NCBI GenBank assembly: GCA_035771175.1
Contig: CM069600.1
Span: 2,821,050-2,885,049, forward strand
Origin: Paratinospora sagittata
Taxonomy: Eukaryota; Streptophyta; Magnoliopsida; Ranunculales; Menispermaceae
DNA length: 64,000 nt
Direction: 5' to 3'
Below the pieces are notes generated by a model. That model saw only the letters and a list, made by a program, of their open reading frames with translations, was not told the origin of the DNA and ran no database searches. Shown here piece after piece: positions 57,689 through 64,000 of the stretch. The first letter of the stretch is position 1; every line of letters begins with the position of its first letter. The position numbers and the translations under genes are program-made.

Positions 57689-58055
57689 TGTTGGCGTCCG
57701 TTCAAATTCCAAAACTGTAGAAAGATAATGGGTATTAGTTATTGGAAGAGAAAGGGTCACCCACTCCCTTTTATTTTAAGGCTGAACGTTGGGCATGAAT
57801 TGTGAACTGATAGAATTCCCCACTTTGTTTGTTTTATTGCATTAAAATAGGGAAGCTATTCAGCTGGTCCTTGTACCCTATAAAAGAGTGCTTTGTATCT
57901 TTGTTTTTTAAGCAAGTAAGAAAATTTTGAATAAAGATAGTAGAATTCTCATTCTCTTTCTCCTCTTTATATTTTTGAGTGCTTGTTCATCCTCTATCAA
58001 TTCTCTTCTTCACTTTGAAATAGTGAGATTGTGTGAGTGCTTATTGTTTCTATCA
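57689..58055 (+). repeat. copia-2 3' LTR
   Basis: Starts TGTTGGCGTCCG and ends GTTTCTATCA, immediately followed by the ATACA duplication. Confidence 0.93.
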
Positions 58056-58173
58056 ATACAATTCAGCAAGACGTTCAAAGAGAGTTCTTCCCAAGCCTTT
58101 CCTTTTAGCTTCAACACTTTGAATTGTTGGAGGAAGTTGAAGATGATCCCCAGCTAGTATACATCTAGAACCC

Positions 58174-58596
58174 TGTAAGACCACAAAAGGATAGGCTTAT
58201 TCATTTGTACTTAGTCAATACCATGAAGTTAAGACCATTTACATCCAATGCATGAGCCTGTAGCTTGATCATTCACTAATCTATCTAGTACATAGGCATC
58301 TATTCCACCAATTTCACATTGTCGTTCACTCCCACTTTGGAAGAGTGTCGGATACATTGTAACTATCAGCCTGTGTCAAATAATCCACATTCCACAAATA
58401 TCGAATCATTTTAGAGTATGATTCATTGAATCCTCAATGTGGAAAATACTAAAGTTGGTATAGAAAAGATATCCTCCATTGCGTGAAACAATTAGCTTGA
58501 CCCATATAGATAATCTCCAAGAGTAGTTTTTATTCTAAGGTCGTTGAAAGACATCCATTTAGATTATCTCTAAGAGTAGTTTTTATTCGAAAGCTA
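58174..58596. other. No recognisable gene
   Basis: AT-rich sequence upstream of the helicase exon on its own strand, presumably intron. A short direct repeat CTC(C/T)AAGAGTAGTTTTTATTC occurs near 58515 and 58570. Confidence 0.5.
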
Positions 58597-58737
58597 TAGT
58601 ATACTGTCGGTTGTCTGCAAGAAGATAAGGGTGTGCTATGCTGCATTGACAAATTAACTTGTTTGAATATATCATATAAACAATGGAAACATGAAGTGAC
58701 TTTATCACTGTAAAAATTAGGATTACTAGTGCAAGAG
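58597..58737 (-). pseudogene. Inverted copy of ALG10 intron 6 end and exon 7 start
   Basis: The reverse complement closely matches about 62585-62715. It contains the AATGCAG acceptor and the first residues of exon 7 ([11 protein letters not shown]), then diverges. No other ALG10 exon adjoins it. Confidence 0.88.
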
Positions 58738-58780
58738 CAAGGTTAAGAGCCTTGCGCTCTATCGACTGAGCTAGGCGGAA
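58738..58780 (-). pseudogene. 5' half of a tRNA-Lys (CUU) gene
   Basis: The minus strand reads CCGCCTAGCTCAGTCGATAG, then AGCGCAAGGCTCTTAACCTTG. This is the D-arm and anticodon arm of plant tRNA-Lys with anticodon CTT. The variable loop, T-arm and acceptor 3' half are missing, replaced by the ALG10 copy. A truncated tRNA gene at a rearrangement junction. Confidence 0.8.
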
Positions 58781-58849
58781 CACATCATTTCTGTAAGTAT
58801 CTTCTTATGAAGTACTTAAAAAATTAAGTAGATCATGCAATTTTATAAT

Positions 58850-58995
58850 TTATACATTGAATAGATTAACCCGATCAATTCAATCCAAACCAACCCAAAA
58901 TTAACGGATTGAATTTAGAAGGTGTATGGGGTTGGGTTGGTTTAAATTTGTTTCAAGCCATCTTAATCTTAATTAGACTGGAGTGATATTTTGCT
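58850..58995. repeat. AACCCAACC-family repeat near the ALG10 promoter
   Basis: Contains CCAAACCAACCCAAAATTAA and the inverted GGGGTTGGGTTGG. Similar to tracts at 38.3 and 39.9 kb. It lies about 270 bp upstream of the ALG10 start codon. Confidence 0.5.
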
Positions 58996-59264
58996 ATAAC
59001 CATGACAAACCCGACCCGCAGAGGCCCTAATTCCCGCGATACACCAAATCACCTTGTGAGACCACAAGTGGACAAACCCGATTGTCAGCATATTCCCGTT
59101 AATTTTCTTTTGCCTTACCTTGCCCTGCCTTCACGAAAGTGTCGCAATAGAATTTCAATTTCCCTTTCTCTCTGCAATTACACTTCAAATTTTGCCGAAT
59201 ATTCAACTTCCCAAAGTCATAAGCAAATTAAGTTCACAGACTGAACAGAAGAAGGCAGAATCAA

Positions 59265-62200
59265 ATGGGAAGAGTAGCGGTTGCGACGATAGTGTGCTTA
59301 TGGGTGTTCCCAATCTCCGTAATGGTGAATCGCATCGTCTTCGAGCCCTACATGGTGAATCACATCTTCTTCTTCCTCGCTTTTTCTCTACTCCATTTTT
59401 GTTTTTATCCTAACAACAAACTCTCTCCATTATCCACAGGACGAGATCTTCCACATCCCTCAAGCCCAACACTACTGCAAAGGCAATTTCAAGCACTGGG
59501 ATCCCATGATCACCACTCCTCCCGGCCTGTAATTTCGTCAATCTCTTGAGATTTTATTATTGATCGATCCGTGTAATTTATATAAACTAAAACTGTTGTT
59601 GTTTTTTCAGGTATTTTCTTTCACTTGCTCATGTTTCTGCTTTGTTTCCAAGCATGAGGTATTTGAAGGTAGTCTCTTCATTTTCTGATCTCTGTTCCAC
59701 TGCGATTCTTAGATCCTTCAATGGCGTCTTGGCTGTTGTTTCTGCGGTTCTTGTTTATGAGATAATTATCCAATTAAGACCAACTCTTGATAAGAGGAAG
59801 GCGACTTTGCAAGCTGTAGTTCTGTCACTGTTTCCTCTTCACTGGTTCTTCACTTTTTTATACTATACAGATGTTTGTTCAGTAACAGTTGTGCTTGCCA
59901 TGTACCTGGCTTGTCTCAAGAGGCGTTATCTTTTCAGCGCTCTGGTAAGCATGTTATGGCTCTTATGGCTTTGATGGATTATGCTCTTAGTTTTTCTTCT
60001 AGAGGTTTCGATACTTTGAATCTTGATATTTTTTATTTTGTAGTACTTTTTTTATGCATTTGTGTAAACTGTATAGAGATTGAGAAATCTTGAATCATTA
60101 AGCAATCTTAAATCCCTCCTTTGATGGCTCACCCAATTACCTATCATTTTTCTTACTCTTCCTATAATTCTTTCATTTGGTGAACGAACTAAGTGTAATG
60201 GAAATAACAAATGTTAAGATAGATACTTGAACGATAAACTTAGAAATGAGCATATTGGCAAAATATAAAGAGTAGTCTTAATTGAAGATAAAATGAGAGA
60301 AAACTTATTAAGGTGGCTTGAACAATGAAGGCTTTGGACGCACCAATTAGGAAGACTTATTTACAATTCATGGTAATGATAGAGATAAAGGCAGACCTAA
60401 AATAATTTGGATATAGATAATTAAGAAAGAGATAATACTTGTAATTTAAATGTTGACTTAGCTTTTGATAGAGTGAAGGGAGCGGATTCATGTTGCCGAC
60501 CCATGTAGTTGGGAAAAGGCTTGGTTGAGAGTAGTTCCTAGAATACTTCCAATGCCTAAAGGTGGATATTATAGAGGTTCTTCTTCTTCTTCTTCTTTTT
60601 GTTTTTTTTTGTTTTGGTGAAGATAGGCTCTTCTTCTTTGGATTTAAAGAAAATGAACTTCCAGAATGCTAGAAAATGATATGGTAGATCTCAGTTTAGA
60701 GATCCTCATACTCAGCAGGGCTACTTTTTAAGAGCTCTAGAGTTGGAAAGCCATATGGATTTGCATGGACAACAAATCTGGGTAAATTAGATTCTGAAAG
60801 ATTAGTGAGAAGTAACACACTTATAGTTCAGCAAGATAGATGCTATTGTACTAGGATTCTTTAGAGCTAATTTATGTGCTGCATTTCTTCTTCTTTTTTC
60901 CAGCTTGGGGCTTTGTCAATACTTTCTCGGCAAACAAATATAGTGTGGATGCTTCTTGTTGCCTGCACTGGAGCTATTAATCTAGCATTTTCTGAAAATT
61001 CTAAGGATAACAACCAACTGGATGATCATGGTGTGTTGCTCAGGAAAATTGATGGCATAGCTGATAAGAAAAGCTCACCAAAAGGCCCAAATTTGAGAAA
61101 GCGCCATATATCTAGCTCTTCAAATAGTCTTAATCAGGCTATGGAGAAAAAGGGCACCTCTTCTATCTGTCAGTCTTCAGGTTTAATTTCTATCTCTTTG
61201 CTGAGTTGTTTGGGACATTATGTATGTGCTTTGTAGCTTCTCATAATTATATGCCTCATATAAAGGCAACACTCAACTCCTATTAGTCACTGGACCATGA
61301 TATCTGCCTCTTCTAATTGTGTATATTTTTATCGTACAAACAAGCCTGTCAAAGAGTCACTGGTTTGGTACTATTTACAAGACTCTTGAAAAACTCAGAC
61401 CAAGATAGATGACATGGTTGTTTCATGGGTTCTTTAATGATCATATAAGAGCCTTGCCTCCTAAGGCACATACCTCCAATTTCAATTGTCACATTTGATT
61501 TATCCCTTATGTTGTTGTCCCATATACAATTGATAAGTTAAGATGAAGTTTGGGTTGCTTTCCTGTGACTTTTAGTATAATAGAAAGGCAGGCTTATTTG
61601 TGGTAAATGTGGCAGGTTTGTTTCACGAGGTTCGAACCATTATTTCTACTTTATGGCTTTCCAAGGTGGAGGTTTTGGTGTCCTTTAGTCCATTCTTGGT
61701 TGTACTCATGGCCTTTGTTGCATTTGTTCGTTGGAATGGAAGCATAGTTTTGGGTATACCAACTATCTTTATTTACTTTTTAGTTATCATTGAGGTTCAT
61801 GCTGCTCTGCAACTAAATATTTGTTGGGTGTCAAACAATACTAACTGAAAGCCAACTTTGTGACCTTACATTAAACGGTGTAGGTGCAAAAGAAGCTCAT
61901 GCTGTCTCTCCACACTTTGCACAAATGATGTATTTTGGCCTATTTTCTGTCCTCTCAATGGCTCCTTTTCATATCAATGTTGGTCAAGCTGCATTTATGT
62001 GCCTGTCATTCCGGAAGAACAAATTGCTACATTTGCTTCAAGTGCTTATAGCTCTTGTTGCTGGATTCTTCATTGTGCATTTTTTCAGGTGAGATGTGTT
62101 AACATGGCCTTACTAGGTTTTATATGTATCAGCAAGACCATTTGATTAATTCTAGAGAAATTCTTTCTACGATGGGAGCAAGCTGTCTTCCCACTCTTAG

Positions 62201-63162
62201 TTTTTTATGTAGCACAACTGCCACGAAAGATTATCTGCAACCATTGTATTCATATTCAATCCCTTAATCTATCAAATGGTGGTATCGAACTCCTAAAAGT
62301 TTATAAGATATTAACTTGAACAAGTATTTCTATGAACTGGTAGGGACTCGCCTAAAATTGGGGCAAAGCATGCCCTAGAGTTGAGCATAATTACACCTGA
62401 CTGATCACGTAGATAAGCACTTGAAGCAACCTTGCGTTGAATTCTCACGAGTTATGTCATGCCCTAGTATTGAATTAACATAATGGAAGTGTTCCTCCTT
62501 CAATGCACTCAATAGTTTGATAGATGCTATGTACCACCGTCAAACAGGATGCAAAAACTCTTCTGCAGCTTTGGCCATGAACAAGATTTCTTAATCCTAA
62601 TTTTTGCAATGATAAAGTCACTTCATGTTTCCATTGTTTATATGATGTATTCATACAAGTTAATTTGTCAATGCAGCATAGCACACCCTTATCTTCTTGC
62701 AGACAACCGGCATTATACTTTTTATATTTGGCGAAAAGTCATTAAAGCTCACTGGTTAATGAAGTACCTTCTGCTACCTTTGTATGTTTTTTCATGGTTT
62801 TCTATCTTCAATATCTTAGGTAAATGAAAGAGATTGACTTGTCCTGTTATTTATCTTGTTTGTTCATTGCTAATGAACTTAATTTGTTATCTCTGACAGG
62901 GAAAGCTCAGAAGAAAATATGGGTGCTACTATTTTTCCTGGCTTGCGCAGGAGTAGTCATTCCTGCGCCACTAATTGAGTTCAGATATTATACCATCCCA
63001 TTCTACTTTTTGGTTCTTCATTCTCAAACCAGTGACAGTACTAGAAGTTGGCTCTTAATTTGCATCCTTTACGTAGTTGTCAACATGTTCACAATGATGA
63101 TGTTCTTATACCGGCCCTTTCAATGGAGCCATGAACCTGGAACCCAGAGGTTTATATGGTAG
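59265..63162 (+). CDS. ALG10: ALG10, dolichyl-phosphate-glucose:Glc2Man9GlcNAc2-PP-dolichol alpha-1,2-glucosyltransferase
   Basis: This enzyme adds the third and last glucose to the lipid-linked N-glycan precursor in the ER lumen (DIE2/ALG10 family). Exons are 59265-59354, 59440-59528, 59611-59944, 60904-61180, 61616-61753, 61884-62088, 62677-62819 and 62900-63162. All are GT-AG and sum to 1,539 bp, i.e. 512 residues, close to the family norm. The start is [20 protein letters not shown] (first membrane segment). The lumenal motif [13 protein letters not shown], then [12 protein letters not shown], is the family signature. Further marks are [34 protein letters not shown] and [16 protein letters not shown]. 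Hydrophobic segments alternate along the protein as in a multipass ER enzyme. The end is EPGTQRFIW, stop TAG at 63160. Intron 3 (959 bp) holds an RTE fragment. Broken inverted copies of two parts of this gene lie upstream. Confidence 0.95.
60180..60530 (+). mobile_element. RTE-type LINE remnant in ALG10 intron 3
   Basis: Decayed RTE 3' sequence ends near GCCGACCCATGTAGTTGGGAA, the family tail. It is followed by a TTC/CTT microsatellite (60578-60600). The same remnant is present in the inverted copy at 51.9-52.55 kb, so the insertion predates that duplication. Confidence 0.75.
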
Positions 63163-64000
63163 ATATTTCACAGAAACTGGTACCAAGTGCCATCCACCCT
63201 TGATTTAGCACTTGGGTTGCTCCATCAGAATGTCACTAGGAGATATTTCACCTATCTCAATACAGTCTGGTGCTCAACTTGTTGAAGTTGGAGGTTCCAT
63301 CACTGCTACAATTGGGTGGTGATTCTGCTTAGATGGACCTATATATTGACGGGAATGGAGTCAAGATATGACACAATTTTGCAAACTATATAATGAGCTA
63401 AATTCTGCCATTCAAAATATTTATTCAAGGTTGTTCAGAATCCATTTCTTTGTGATTGTAATTACTAGTTGATGATAAAATGGATGTAACTTTATAAATG
63501 AAATCTACTTTATCAGGGCTTCTGCTCATATTTTCATGTTCTATACTCTTTTTTTTTCCTTCTTTGCTTCTCATTCTTTTGTCTCTAATAAAAACGGGCA
63601 GCTGTGCAGTTAAATAGGGAAAGAAAATAAAAGAGAGATTCTTCATATGAAAGTTGAAAGGGTTTGAGAATAACACATTCCAAGTTTCAAACCTCTATGC
63701 ATGCATATCAATACAGATGTTTGTTCAGTAACAGTTGTGCTTGAAATATTAGTAAAATATTATATACACTCACCTATTTTTAAACATATATTAAATTCTT
63801 AATGGCATAAGATTTGATCTTGAAAAACAACATGTGAATTGAAAAGGTACGTAGTAAGACATTTTAAATTTGTATCATGATATAAAGTGTTTAGTTCTTC
63901 AGAAAATAAAAACAATTGAAATAATCTCTGAGCAAGAAATATGAAATTTGAGATTTTTGGTTCATATGAAATAAACGTAACTATTTACTATCCTAATGTC
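63163..64000. other. ALG10 3' flank
   Basis: Presumed 3' UTR then AT-rich DNA, with no further gene. A 33-bp exact copy of ALG10 exon 3 sequence (59865-59897) occurs at 63711-63743. Confidence 0.6.

Larger units (their letters stand above)
53611..58055 (+). mobile_element. Ty1/copia retrotransposon (copia-2), internally deleted
   Basis: LTRs at 53611-53978 (368 bp) and 57689-58055 (367 bp) differ at about a dozen positions (about 3-4% by eye), so it is older than copia-1. Target duplication is ATACA at 53606-53610 and 58056-58060. The PBS TGGTATCAAAGC is at 53980-53991. A purine tract TTGAGGGGGCGAA ends directly before the 3' LTR. Each LTR has a TATAAAAG box (53803 and 57879) and an AATAAAG signal. 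The 3' part of integrase is deleted. It inserted into the helicase fragment. Confidence 0.95.
53290..58172 (-). pseudogene. SF1 helicase (IGHMBP2/SMUBP2-like) gene fragment, two exons, split by copia-2
   Basis: On the minus strand, after an AG acceptor, exon A runs 58172-58061 and continues after the copia-2 element and its duplicated 5 bp to 53524. It reads open: GSRCILAGDHLQLPPTIQSV carries the GDHLQLPPT helicase motif, then KGLGRTLFERLAELYGDD and TVQYRMHEFIMNWSSKELY with the QYRMH motif. Exon B, 53410-53290, reads IKAHPSVAAHMLYGLENV, then KRSSSTEPTLLLVDIA. Both have GT-AG edges and keep phase. Helicases of this family unwind RNA or DNA with ATP. No other exons (Walker A, C-terminal motifs) were found in the surrounding DNA, so this is a captured or leftover fragment. 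Confidence 0.85.

Overview
The window is eukaryotic nuclear DNA from a dicot-like flowering plant. It is AT-rich, its genes have GT-AG introns, and its repeats are typical of plants: Ty1/copia and Ty3/gypsy retrotransposons, L1-like and RTE-like LINEs, tRNA-derived SINEs, Tourist-like MITEs, and Mutator-like elements with 9-bp target duplications. I cannot name the species. No bacterial feature such as an operon or CRISPR array is present.

Three genes look functional, all on the + strand. (1) The 3' part of the MINIYO/RPAP1 gene (RNA polymerase II-associated protein 1) occupies 752-4730; its 5' part lies beyond the left edge. (2) A secretory CPYC-type glutaredoxin (GRXC3/C4-like) occupies 42667-49812. 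It has four exons, a 6.45-kb first intron full of dead transposons, and a C-terminal KDEL. (3) ALG10, the last glucosyltransferase of N-glycan precursor assembly in the ER, occupies 59265-63162. It has eight exons and 512 codons, all joining in frame. No functional link between these genes is evident beyond both (2) and (3) entering the ER pathway.

Between them lie gene wreckage and nested repeats. At 6446-9096 is a 5'-truncated LINE with an 11-bp target duplication. A dead V-ATPase subunit A gene has its start at 11.6-12.2 kb and later pieces at 30.3-30.6 kb. Between these pieces sits a degenerate, roughly 16.8-kb inverted repeat (about 13.09-29.86 kb) around a LINE remnant. Its left arm holds an unclassified insertion of about 1.85 kb. 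Its right arm holds a 1,195-bp solo LTR that was itself hit by a young copia element (20779-26496, one LTR mismatch in 168 bp), plus a hAT-like element carrying a Tourist MITE. From 33.7 to 41.4 kb there are copia, gypsy, MULE, SINE and retroposon remnants.

From 50.6 to 58.8 kb there is a gene-fragment island. It holds a 1.1-kb Mutator-like element, an inverted copy of ALG10 intron 3/exon 4, a 5'-truncated LINE, two exons of an SF1 (IGHMBP2-like) helicase split by a second copia element (53611-58055), an inverted copy of ALG10 intron 6/exon 7, and half a tRNA-Lys gene. The two ALG10 pieces are out of order relative to the gene, so a simple inverted duplication does not explain them. I found no evidence of a new biochemical system. 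The most unusual items are the nested inverted repeat, the scrambled gene-fragment island and the KDEL-ended glutaredoxin.
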